This document shows, piece after piece, positions 25,740 to 33,229 of a DNA stretch of 64,000 nucleotides. The stretch spans positions 983,984-1,047,983 of the forward strand of contig NZ_LHQS01000002.1 in the NCBI RefSeq assembly GCF_004102725.1. The letters are read 5' to 3'. Numbering within the stretch: position 1 is the first letter of the stretch; every line of letters starts with the position of its first letter. The stretch is from Methanoculleus taiwanensis (GTDB lineage: Archaea; Halobacteriota; Methanomicrobia; Methanomicrobiales; Methanoculleaceae). The translations under genes and the position numbers were made by a program. The notes beneath the pieces are model-generated. The model saw only the letters and a program-made list of their open reading frames with translations. It was not told the DNA's origin and searched no databases.

Positions 25740-25957
25740 CCGTGGCGGCCGGTGGCGCCTCCCGGTCGAGCGGGCGGGATGTGGGTTTCCCCCGGTATCG
25801 CACGAAGGCTCCGGGAAGCCCCTCGCTCCGTCCTGACCGCGGCCGACCTGGGCCGGCACCTCAATCGCCGGATAGATCTGCCTGGTTCCGGAATGGGGGA
25901 TTTTAACCGCAATTTTTCAAAAAAAGGCCGTCCACCTGTTTCTGGTGAGGTCGATAC

Positions 25958-25965
25958 CTATATAC
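25958..25965 (+). promoter_or_regulatory. TATA box for the beta-helix/dockerin gene
   Basis: CTATATAC is followed by CTTCTGG, matching the box of the protease gene at 18301. It is 211 bases upstream of the start codon. Confidence 0.55.
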
Positions 25966-26168
25966 CTTCTGGAATAATTTAATAAATTATACCGGAGCTT
26001 TGCTCCCGGAGCACGCGAGTGCCGGTGCTTGCATCTTCTGCCAACCGGGAGTATGGGCGGGCATTGAGAGGGGTACATCGTGATACGTGGAAGAAGGCTG
26101 CCGGACGCCGGACGTGAACGAATTGCCTTTACTCGCTTCTCTCTTTCAGTTTGTAGGTGGTGTTTACC

Positions 26169-29100
26169 GTGAAGATTCGCGTTGCAATGGTGGTGTTCCT
26201 TCTTTTCTTCTCCTGCGGTATCGTCCCGGGAGCTCTGGCAGAGGAGGAGAACAACTCTCTTACGCAGTATGAGAACATTACAGCAGGAGATGCCCCTCCT
26301 GCCGGCACGGACGGCCTGAGCGGCTATCCGGATGGCGAAGAGTCGTTTGCTGAAGAACAGGACGCCGGTCTCACGATAGAACCGGACACCCCGTACCTGG
26401 GTCCTCTGGACGTCCGCTACGTCGGTGCCGATCGGATTGTTTTCAGGTGGAGTCCGCTGACCGGATGCTGGTATCGCGTATATCGAGCCGGAGACTACGT
26501 CGGGCTAGTTGGAGAATCAGGCGAGTGCAAATATATCTACACCTGCCCTGCTGGCGATCGCAATGTTGCGGCTGAGTACACGGTTGTTGCCCTCGACGTA
26601 ATGTACCAGGAAACCGGATACTACGCACAGGAGATCGCTTCCGGCAGAGCCTTTGGAGACCTCGCCGAATTAGAATCCGACGATGCCTGGACAGGCGGGT
26701 CCGTCATGCTGATCGACGACGTCGACCTCGGAGGCTATTCGCTCACGATCGGGAATACGGCAGTGACGGGCAGCGTTGACGCCGATACCGGTATGGCGAC
26801 GGCGATCCGCGGCAACGGCGAGATCCGGGCGAACAACACTGCGTTTCGGGACGCAGACCTGTTTGTACAGACCCCGGTGGATAATTTTTCCAGTCTGGAC
26901 AATATCAGCGCATCGAATAGTTATATCTCCATAACCGGAAACCAGACGTGCGTTACGGATAGCCTGTTCACCGGTGAGAGAGGAATCCTGCGCCTGAACG
27001 GGGATCTCATCTTCGTCAGGGGCAATAGTTTCACGGATATCGGCAACGGGCTTGAGCTGGACGGTTTTTGTTGCGCAGTATCGGAGAACCGGTTTTCCAG
27101 GCTGAACGGCACTGCATCGGCGGCCGGTGTTGCAATCACCATGAACGGTGTCGGAGGAGGCGTCTCCAACAACACCATCGAGGAGTTCAAGAGGGCGATG
27201 GAGATCACCGGGAGCGTCCGTGTCTCCGACAACGTTATCAGAAATATCACCAGCGATAAGACGGGAGCATCGGTCGTCCTGCTCTATAACGCGGAAGGAT
27301 CTGTTTTTGAGAGGAATACCATCGTCGATACCGATCAGCCGAAAGCACAGGCGGTTCTCTATCTGACGGACACCGGGGAGGTCACCATCCAGAATAACAC
27401 CATCACGGGCGGCATTCAGGGGGTGAAACTCTCGAATACGAAAGGCGAGAATGTCATCGAGAACAATACGCTCACGGATATGACGTATTACGGTATCAGC
27501 CTGCAGAATGCCGCTCCCGCTGATGATGGTACCGAGCAGGCCAACGCGATCACGGGCAACGTCATCACGGGCGCAGGTCTCATCGCCGAGACGGCCGGAT
27601 ACGGGATACTGATCGAAAATTATCACGAAACGATCGTATCGGACAACTTCGTTATGGATTTCTATGACGGGCTTGTCATACGGGCGTCCAACGACACCTG
27701 GGTCTTCTCGAATACGCTTGTCCCGACCACCGGACACGGCGTCGCCATCTACAGAGAGCAGACCGTCTACCCCTTCTCGGAAGGGGCAGAGAGTAACTAC
27801 GTGTGGGAGAATATGATCGCGGGCGGGAACACCGGGATCCTGGTTGAGGGGAGCGACTCTCAGATCCGTGACAATACGGTGACCGGGTATACCGGCACCG
27901 GGATTCAGATCGAGTACGGCGATCAGAACCTCGTCCGGGATAACCTCCTCATGAGCAGAGCACAGGAGAATCCGGTCGACATCCGGATCGGTACCCGGCC
28001 GGACACCTTCCCCGACAACCTCGTTCTGGAGAGCAATACCCTGGCGAGGGACGTGCTCGGGAAGAACATGACGACGTTCTCCCTCGCCGACCTCTCCGAG
28101 GGAGTCACTATCCGGGCGGTCAATTCCCCTCCGAAACCCCCGGAAAAACCGGATTACTCCTTCAACAGAACCGATATCGGCCAGTGGCTCTCTATCCGGA
28201 GCGGCAATTTCACCAATCAGGAGAACGTCTCGCTGAACCTGACCTTCCACTACGAACCGGGCGAACTCAAAGGTGTCGGCGAGCGGAGCCTCATTGTCTG
28301 GCGGTATAACGGCACCCGCTGGGATATCGGGGGTGGTGATGCTGCGTGGAACAAAACCCGGTGGCTCGACAACGCCACCCATGAGGTAGGGGTGCAGGTA
28401 ATACACCTCGTCCCGTGGGACGACGGCACGGCCATCTTCGCCCCGCTCGGCGAACCGCTCCGGGCCGACTTCACTGCGGAGCCTGCCAACGGCACGGCAC
28501 CACTCACGGTGCGGTTCACCGATCTTTCGGAGGGCGGGCCGACCGGGTGGTCATGGTCGTTCGGTGACGGTGCGGCCTCGACCGAGCAGAACCCGGTGCA
28601 TACCTACACGGCGGCAGGGAGCTATACGGTGAACCTGACGGTCACCGCCTCCGGCGGCAGCGACACGCTGGTGCGGGCGGACTGCATCACCGTCACCGCT
28701 CCCCCGCTCGTCAGCAGTCCCGCGGCGGTACCCGCGGTCATCCCGACCGATACCGACGGCACCCCCGGGGCGGGCGAGACTGCCGTGGTCTCCGTGAAGG
28801 TTACCGGGACGGCCGTTGCAACCGTAACGGTAAATCTCTCGCGGATAGGCGGGTCTGCTACGGCACCGATGACGGATGCCGGAAACGGCGTCTGGACGGC
28901 GAGCACGGTCGGTACCATTCCATCGGCGTTTGAGAACGGTGCCTACCGGCCGACGCCCCTCCCCGTGAACGCCACCGATGCACACGGCAGCAACACCACG
29001 GCCTCGATCCCGCTCACCGTGGTGAAGAACGGCGACGCGAACCAGGACTACCGGGTCACGCTCTACGACGCGGTCTACACCGCCCGGCACGTCCTCGGGG

Positions 29101-29225
29101 TGGAGGGCTACCCGATGACCGAGAGCGTCGGCATGGTCGCGGGCGGCGATACGCTCTCGCTCCACGACGCGATGTACCTCGCAAAGCACCTGCTCGGCAT
29201 TCCCGGATTTGCAGAGCTGCACTGA
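26169..29225 (+). CDS. Secreted beta-helix/PKD protein with dockerin-like C-terminus
   Basis: The 1018-residue protein begins at GTG 26169, preceded by AGGTGGTG at a good distance. It has a signal peptide (VKIRVAMVVFLLFFSCGIVPGALA), an FN3-like stretch, and a right-handed beta-helix (about 190-650) with NosD-like repeats such as GNVITGAG and RDNTVTGYTGTGIQ. Next come the module with GGGDAAWNKTRWLD also found in the protease, a PKD domain (WSFGDGAASTEQNPVHTYT), a beta-sandwich, and a dockerin-like end (GDANQDYRVTLYDAV...GIPGFAELH). It lacks a protease domain. The last 175 bases are almost identical to those of the protease gene, pointing to recent gene conversion or duplication. It probably acts at the surface in carbohydrate binding or processing. 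Confidence 0.92.
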   Translation: MKIRVAMVVFLLFFSCGIVPGALAEEENNSLTQYENITAGDAPPAGTDGLSGYPDGEESFAEEQDAGLTIEPDTPYLGPLDVRYVGADRIVFRWSPLTGCWYRVYRAGDYVGLVGESGECKYIYTCPAGDRNVAAEYTVVALDVMYQETGYYAQEIASGRAFGDLAELESDDAWTGGSVMLIDDVDLGGYSLTIGNTAVTGSVDADTGMATAIRGNGEIRANNTAFRDADLFVQTPVDNFSSLDNISASNSYISITGNQTCVTDSLFTGERGILRLNGDLIFVRGNSFTDIGNGLELDGFCCAVSENRFSRLNGTASAAGVAITMNGVGGGVSNNTIEEFKRAMEITGSVRVSDNVIRNITSDKTGASVVLLYNAEGSVFERNTIVDTDQPKAQAVLYLTDTGEVTIQNNTITGGIQGVKLSNTKGENVIENNTLTDMTYYGISLQNAAPADDGTEQANAITGNVITGAGLIAETAGYGILIENYHETIVSDNFVMDFYDGLVIRASNDTWVFSNTLVPTTGHGVAIYREQTVYPFSEGAESNYVWENMIAGGNTGILVEGSDSQIRDNTVTGYTGTGIQIEYGDQNLVRDNLLMSRAQENPVDIRIGTRPDTFPDNLVLESNTLARDVLGKNMTTFSLADLSEGVTIRAVNSPPKPPEKPDYSFNRTDIGQWLSIRSGNFTNQENVSLNLTFHYEPGELKGVGERSLIVWRYNGTRWDIGGGDAAWNKTRWLDNATHEVGVQVIHLVPWDDGTAIFAPLGEPLRADFTAEPANGTAPLTVRFTDLSEGGPTGWSWSFGDGAASTEQNPVHTYTAAGSYTVNLTVTASGGSDTLVRADCITVTAPPLVSSPAAVPAVIPTDTDGTPGAGETAVVSVKVTGTAVATVTVNLSRIGGSATAPMTDAGNGVWTASTVGTIPSAFENGAYRPTPLPVNATDAHGSNTTASIPLTVVKNGDANQDYRVTLYDAVYTARHVLGVEGYPMTESVGMVAGGDTLSLHDAMYLAKHLLGIPGFAELH
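29051..29225 (+). repeat. Dockerin-coding 3' end, copy 2 of a near-identical pair
   Basis: This segment is the partner of 25544-25718, in the same orientation and exactly 3507 bases downstream. Six mismatches were counted by eye. Confidence 0.9.
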
Positions 29226-29233
29226 CGATACGA

Positions 29234-29245
29234 TTTTCTTTTTTT
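29234..29245 (+). terminator. T-tract terminator after the beta-helix gene
   Basis: TTTTCTTTTTTT starts 8 bases after the stop codon at 29225 and is a good candidate for an archaeal terminator. Confidence 0.5.
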
Positions 29246-29425
29246 GCCGTACCGCCGGAATACGCATTCCTAACACTCCACGATGTGGCCGCAGCGCGGG
29301 TTTCGTCCGAGAACCACCGGGAAGGGGTTTGGCGGCATGACCGCGGCGGCGCATAACCTGACCGGTGTTTGGTCGCCTGGCCTGAACAAGGCCTGGTCAA
29401 AGATGTAATCGACGGGGTATTCCGT

Positions 29426-29441
29426 GATGCTATATAGCATC
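29426..29441 (+). promoter_or_regulatory. Palindrome over the TATA box of the hydrolase gene
   Basis: GATGCTATATAGCATC is a perfect 16-bp palindrome whose centre is the TATA box. It lies about 40 bases before the ATG at 29474, so a protein bound here would block TBP. Confidence 0.5.
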
Positions 29442-29473
29442 GCATGCAACCGGTACGAATCGGGATACTGCTT

Positions 29474-30361
29474 ATGACACCTCCCCTCTCCGGCCGCCGG
29501 CACATGCTCCGCCGGGTCGTCCTTCTGGTGCTGATCGCCGTGCTGGCGGTGTACCTCGTTCTGCCGATGGCGCTCGGCATCTTCGCCGTCCTGCCGACCC
29601 GGGAACCGGTCGGTGCACCGCCGGACGGGTTCGGAGAGATCACGCTCACGACCGGCGACGGCGTCGCCCTGAAAGCGTGGTATGCACCCCCTGACAACGG
29701 CGCCGCGATCATCCTCCTTCACGGGGCGGGCAGTTCACGGGAGGCGGTGCGGAGTTACGCTGCAATGCTCGTCCGTCACGGCTACGGCGTGCTTGCGCCT
29801 GACCTGCGGGGGCATGGCGGGAGCGACGGTGCGACCAATCGGTTCGGGTGGCAGGGAACCTGCGACGTTGGAGCCGCCGTCACGTTCCTGGAGGCACAGG
29901 ACGGGGTCGAGACGATCGGGGGCATGGGGCTGTCGCTCGGTGGTGAGGTGCTCCTCGGTGCGGCGTCGGCATACCCGCAGGTCACGGCGATCGTTGCCGA
30001 CGGTGCGACCCAGCGTTCTCCTGAGGAGCTCTCTGCGCTGGAGTCGGAGCGGCCGCTCTACCGCAGTTTCGTCACCCGGGTTATGTACACAACCGTGCAG
30101 GCCGTCAGCGGAATAAAACCTCCCAAGCCGCTCCTGGATTCGATGTTCGAGGCAGATTCGACCGAATTCCTGCTGATCGCAGGCGGTGCCGTGCCCAGGG
30201 AAGTCGCGTTCGGCGAAGTGTTTGCAGAGACCGTCGGCGAGCGTGTGAGGTTATGGGTCGCACCGGATGCCGGGCACACGGGCGCATTCGGCCGCTACCC
30301 CGAGGAATACGAGCAGAGGGTGATCGCGTTCTTCGATGCCACCCCGGGTGCGGGAGAGTAA
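29474..30361 (+). CDS. Membrane-anchored alpha/beta hydrolase
   Basis: The 295-residue protein has an N-terminal transmembrane anchor (VVLLVLIAVLAVYLVLPMALG) and then an alpha/beta-hydrolase domain of the dienelactone hydrolase/YqkD type. It shows the oxyanion motif ILLHGAGSS, the segment APDLRGHGGSDG, the nucleophile GLSLGGE near residue 160, and a terminal APDAGHTGAF with the catalytic His. It should hydrolyse an ester at the membrane; the substrate is unknown. The start at 29474 fits the TATA box in the palindrome at 29426; the earlier ATG at 29444 would lie before the expected transcript start. Another possible start is 29504. Confidence 0.85.
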   Translation: MTPPLSGRRHMLRRVVLLVLIAVLAVYLVLPMALGIFAVLPTREPVGAPPDGFGEITLTTGDGVALKAWYAPPDNGAAIILLHGAGSSREAVRSYAAMLVRHGYGVLAPDLRGHGGSDGATNRFGWQGTCDVGAAVTFLEAQDGVETIGGMGLSLGGEVLLGAASAYPQVTAIVADGATQRSPEELSALESERPLYRSFVTRVMYTTVQAVSGIKPPKPLLDSMFEADSTEFLLIAGGAVPREVAFGEVFAETVGERVRLWVAPDAGHTGAFGRYPEEYEQRVIAFFDATPGAGE

Positions 30362-30424
30362 CCGGCATCGGCATGCCGGGTCTCCCGGACGCAAACGCAA
30401 AAGCAATTATTCCCACCGACGAGA

Positions 30425-31747
30425 ATGGTACGATTAATGCCCGCCGCACCCGTCCGCCACCCGGCACCCACTTTCGACGTCTTCAATGTCTATTTCGAGC
30501 GGATCTACGACCCGACGATGCACATCCTCTTCGCGTTCGACGGCGAGCTCGACGAGGCGGTGATGCGGGAGGCGACAGAGCGGCTGATCGCCCAGAACCC
30601 CTATCTCCGGTCACGATTCGCGGTGGTGGACGGCCTTCCCGTCTGGGAGGAGATCCCGGGAGAGCAGTGGGCGGGGGCGTTCTCCCTCGTCCCGGCCGGC
30701 GAGGATGAGAGCGAACCCCTCACCGTCCCCCCGGCACCGCTCGACGTCCGTTCAGGCCCGCAGGTGCGGGTCACGCTCTACCGGCGGCGGGACGGCGACC
30801 TGCTGGCCGTCACCTGCCACCACGGCTTCTGCGACGCTCACGGTGCCGAGACCATCGCACGGCAGCTCTTTGCGGTATACCGGGGTATCCTGGAGGATCC
30901 GGCGTTTCTACCGGCTCCCACGGATGCCTACGACCGGAGCACGGATCGGATCCTTGCGCTCTATTCGGAGGAGGAGCGCAAGCAGGCGCAGGGCGAGGAA
31001 GAGCCTTTCGTCGACCGGTGGCGTTTCCCGGTCGAAGCGGTCGGGCGGGGGACGCCCCGCATCGCGTACCGGACGCTTTCTCCCGAGCGCCTCCAGGCCG
31101 CAAAAGCGTTCGGGAGGAGGCACGGAGCCACGGTGAACGACATCATCATCGGTGCGTTTTTCCTCGCCCTCATGAGGATCTGCCGCGACCCGTCCGATTC
31201 CGGGGCACCCCGCTCGATCCTGACCTCGGCGGACCTTCGCAGCAGGTACCTCGACCGCCCGGAGGCGTGCCCGCCGATGAACCTCTCCGTCGCCTTCGAG
31301 GTTTCCCTCTCGATCCCGGATGGTGCGGAGCTTGCGGATCTCGTCGGCCGGGTGACGGCGGTGATGGCCCGCCACAAGGCAGGGAGCCTCGGCCTTGCGT
31401 CCATTCTCTTCTACGAAGCGATCATGGCGGGCGGGGTGCCGGCGGTGGAGGCGTTCTTCGACGGGATGATGGAACGGTATCAGGAATCCGGCCAGAAAAA
31501 CCCGGTCTTCTCGAACCTCGGGATCATCGACCCCGACGACTACCTGCCCGTTCCCGGGAAGAGCGGCAGAGCCCTCGACCTTCGGGACGTCCGCTACCTC
31601 CCCTGCGTCTGCTGGCCGTACGGGTTCCTGATGACGGCCGCGACCTTCCGGGGCCGCATGACGCTCACGGCGGCGTACGAGGAAGGGCCGTACGCGGCGG
31701 CCACTGTGGAGCGGTTCCTCGGGTACGTGGACGAGTACCTCCCGTGA
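30425..31747 (+). CDS. Stand-alone condensation-domain acyltransferase
   Basis: The 440-residue protein has the fold and motif of NRPS condensation domains and PapA/alcohol acetyltransferases. The HHxxxDxxG signature appears as HHGFCDAHG near residue 137, and a C-terminal lobe follows with LTSADLRSRYL and NPVFSNLGIID. Enzymes of this kind join an acyl or aminoacyl donor to an amine or hydroxyl. No adenylation or carrier domain is nearby, so it probably uses CoA or a carrier protein made elsewhere. It lies 63 bases after the hydrolase and could share its transcript. Start is ATG 30425, or 30437 as an alternative; neither has a strong ribosome binding site. It ends 4 bases from the convergent Fe-S gene. 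Confidence 0.85.
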   Translation: MVRLMPAAPVRHPAPTFDVFNVYFERIYDPTMHILFAFDGELDEAVMREATERLIAQNPYLRSRFAVVDGLPVWEEIPGEQWAGAFSLVPAGEDESEPLTVPPAPLDVRSGPQVRVTLYRRRDGDLLAVTCHHGFCDAHGAETIARQLFAVYRGILEDPAFLPAPTDAYDRSTDRILALYSEEERKQAQGEEEPFVDRWRFPVEAVGRGTPRIAYRTLSPERLQAAKAFGRRHGATVNDIIIGAFFLALMRICRDPSDSGAPRSILTSADLRSRYLDRPEACPPMNLSVAFEVSLSIPDGAELADLVGRVTAVMARHKAGSLGLASILFYEAIMAGGVPAVEAFFDGMMERYQESGQKNPVFSNLGIIDPDDYLPVPGKSGRALDLRDVRYLPCVCWPYGFLMTAATFRGRMTLTAAYEEGPYAAATVERFLGYVDEYLP

Positions 31748-31751
31748 GCCC

Positions 31752-32588
31752 TCATCTCCGGCGCCGGGCCATGCCCCCTTCGACGACCTCGCCCTGGAGC
31801 GTTACGGTATACTCCCTGACCGGGATCTCCTTTCCCGAGCGTTGCATGGCCTGATCGAGGATAGAGCGCACCCCGCTGCAACAGGGAACCTCCATGTGCA
31901 GCACCGTGACCGATCGGATCGTATGCTGCGAGAGGATCGCCGCAAGTTTCGCGATATACTCCTCGATATCCGCATCCAGTTTCGGGCAGAAGATGATCGC
32001 TACCTTACCCCGCAGAAACTCGCGGTGGAACTCCGCGTAGGCGAAAGGAACACAGTCGCCGGAGATGAGGAGGTCGGCGTCGTCGAAGTACGCGGCAGCG
32101 GGGTTTTGGAGCCGGAGCTGGATCGGCCACTGCCGGAGCTCCGACGCTACCCGTGTGACCTGCTCTCCGGTACGCGGGCCGGCGATGCTCCGTGCCGCGG
32201 AGCCCGGGCACGCCGCCGGGGCGCTCGCGGCGGTGTGTTCGGGGATGGGAATGTTGTTTTCGTGCAGGTATTCGAGCGCCTGGCGGTACAGACCCTCCTC
32301 CCCGTGGCCGAGGAGGTGCTCGAGGTGCGCTCGTATGACCGCCTCGCCCTGGGGGACGATCCTGCCCATCACGGCTTTTTCGTCGTACGGCACGGCTTCA
32401 CGCTCGACGACGGCGATCGCCCCCTCCGGGCAGGTCCCGATACAGGCGCCGAGACCGTCGCAGAAGAGGTCGCTGACAAGCCGTGCCTTTCCGTCGATGA
32501 TCTGCAGCGCTCCTTCCGGGCAGTCCGGGATGCAGACGCCGCACCCGGTGCATCTCTCCTCGTCTATCTCGATTATCTTTCGTTTCAT
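31752..32588 (-). CDS. Two-[4Fe-4S] ferredoxin-like protein with C-terminal VPCC redox domain
   Basis: The 278-residue protein begins with two [4Fe-4S] motifs, CTGCGVCIPDCP and a variant CDGLGACIGTCP (one cysteine of the usual CxxCxxC is spaced differently). A central ACPGSAARS and a C-terminal domain with IIFCPKLDAD and VLHMEVPCCSGV follow. This arrangement is a widespread family in anaerobes with no assigned reaction. The paired cysteines suggest a thiol or cluster-based redox role in the cytoplasm. The start is well supported by GGAGGAGAT before the ATG. It is convergent with the condensation-domain gene. Confidence 0.82.
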   Translation of the reverse strand: MKRKIIEIDEERCTGCGVCIPDCPEGALQIIDGKARLVSDLFCDGLGACIGTCPEGAIAVVEREAVPYDEKAVMGRIVPQGEAVIRAHLEHLLGHGEEGLYRQALEYLHENNIPIPEHTAASAPAACPGSAARSIAGPRTGEQVTRVASELRQWPIQLRLQNPAAAYFDDADLLISGDCVPFAYAEFHREFLRGKVAIIFCPKLDADIEEYIAKLAAILSQHTIRSVTVLHMEVPCCSGVRSILDQAMQRSGKEIPVREYTVTLQGEVVEGGMARRRR

Positions 32589-32850
32589 CGGAGATCTCCT
32601 CCTGCAGCTCCTCGCCCGCCATCAATGCCTTCTCATACCTGCCCCGTGCCCGAAAACCGTTTCCAGCCCCGAGGAATCGGAGAGAGCCCTTCACCGGAGA
32701 GCCGGTGGCGATGCTCCGGACGCTCCATTCCCGGTAGAGCGTGCAGTCACTGCGGGTTGGTATCAAGGCCTTTCTCCGCTCAGGTATGTAGTTTTGCCGG
32801 CGGAGGTGCACGTACGTCCGCCCTCCCTCGCTTGAGCCCCGACCCCGGGA
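32589..32850. other. Intergenic stretch upstream of the Fe-S gene
   Basis: No gene recognised. A minus-strand frame (SDCTLYREWSVRSIATG; FRARGRYEKALMAGEEL) is open upstream of the Fe-S gene but has no start signal or family I know. A short string, CAGGTATGTAGTTTTGCC (32781-32798), resembles elements at 15572 and 16728. Confidence 0.3.
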
Positions 32851-33111
32851 TCATGGCGGTGACGGCGGTTTTGATACCGAAAACGCACGATCGAGACCGG
32901 CACTCCCGGAACGATCAGGTTCGTGGCAAGCCCGATCCCCGTCCCTGCTCAAGCAGGATCCGGATACCACCCCGGTCTGCCGATACACTGCGATAACCTG
33001 GCAGATCCGTTGCCTGCTGACGTGATGCCACTCCGCAAGGTCACGAACAGGCCGGCCTCGCTTCCGCTGACGAATGATACCCCGGCTATCGCGGTCGGAG
33101 AGCGTGCTCAC
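32851..33111 (-). pseudogene. Remnant of a transposase-type helix-turn-helix
   Basis: From a GTG at 33111 the frame reads VSTLSDRDSRGIIRQ, then GRPVRDLAEWHHVSRQRIC and QVIAVYRQTG. This matches the N-terminal homeodomain-like HTH of archaeal IS481-type integrases, in which a pattern such as R-x-I-R-Q..GRs..DlA...VS.rRV.Q....Y..TG is typical. After about 50 residues the similarity stops, and the frame ends without a catalytic DDE domain, so it is truncated or frameshifted. It may be a relic of an insertion sequence; a small DNA-binding protein is the alternative. Confidence 0.5.
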
Positions 33112-33229
33112 ACCCGGATATAAATCTGGTGGCAAATGATTTCGGGATACTACACCGGCGGCAGCCGTGAGCAATCATTAATTATAAGAATTCCGGGGGG
33201 GTGTATCGCTGTGGAGCGTGAGAGGCCGC
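33112..33229. promoter_or_regulatory. Promoter region of the Mg2+ ATPase
   Basis: TTAATTATAAG at 33178-33188 is a TATA box about 45 bases before the ATG at 33230. GAGAGG just before that ATG serves as ribosome binding site. Confidence 0.45.

Larger units (their letters stand above)
25719..26168. other. Intergenic region: terminator and long leader of the beta-helix gene
   Basis: A T-tract (25734-25738) just after the protease stop is a plausible archaeal terminator. A TATA box lies at 25958-25965, giving a leader of about 185 nt before the GTG at 26169. Within the leader, CCGGAGC-TTT-GCTCcCGG near 25991 and GCAC-GCGA-GTGC near 26011 can form small hairpins. No open frame in this region looks real. 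Confidence 0.5.

Noticed and set aside
26670-28406. A 578-codon open frame on the minus strand
   Set aside because: It is antisense to the beta-helix gene; its sequence merely mirrors the Asn/Asp repeats of that gene.
25544-29225. Long near-identical direct repeats as ends of a mobile element
   Set aside because: Both copies are the in-frame 3' ends of homologous genes and encode the same dockerin-like domain; no transposase lies between them.
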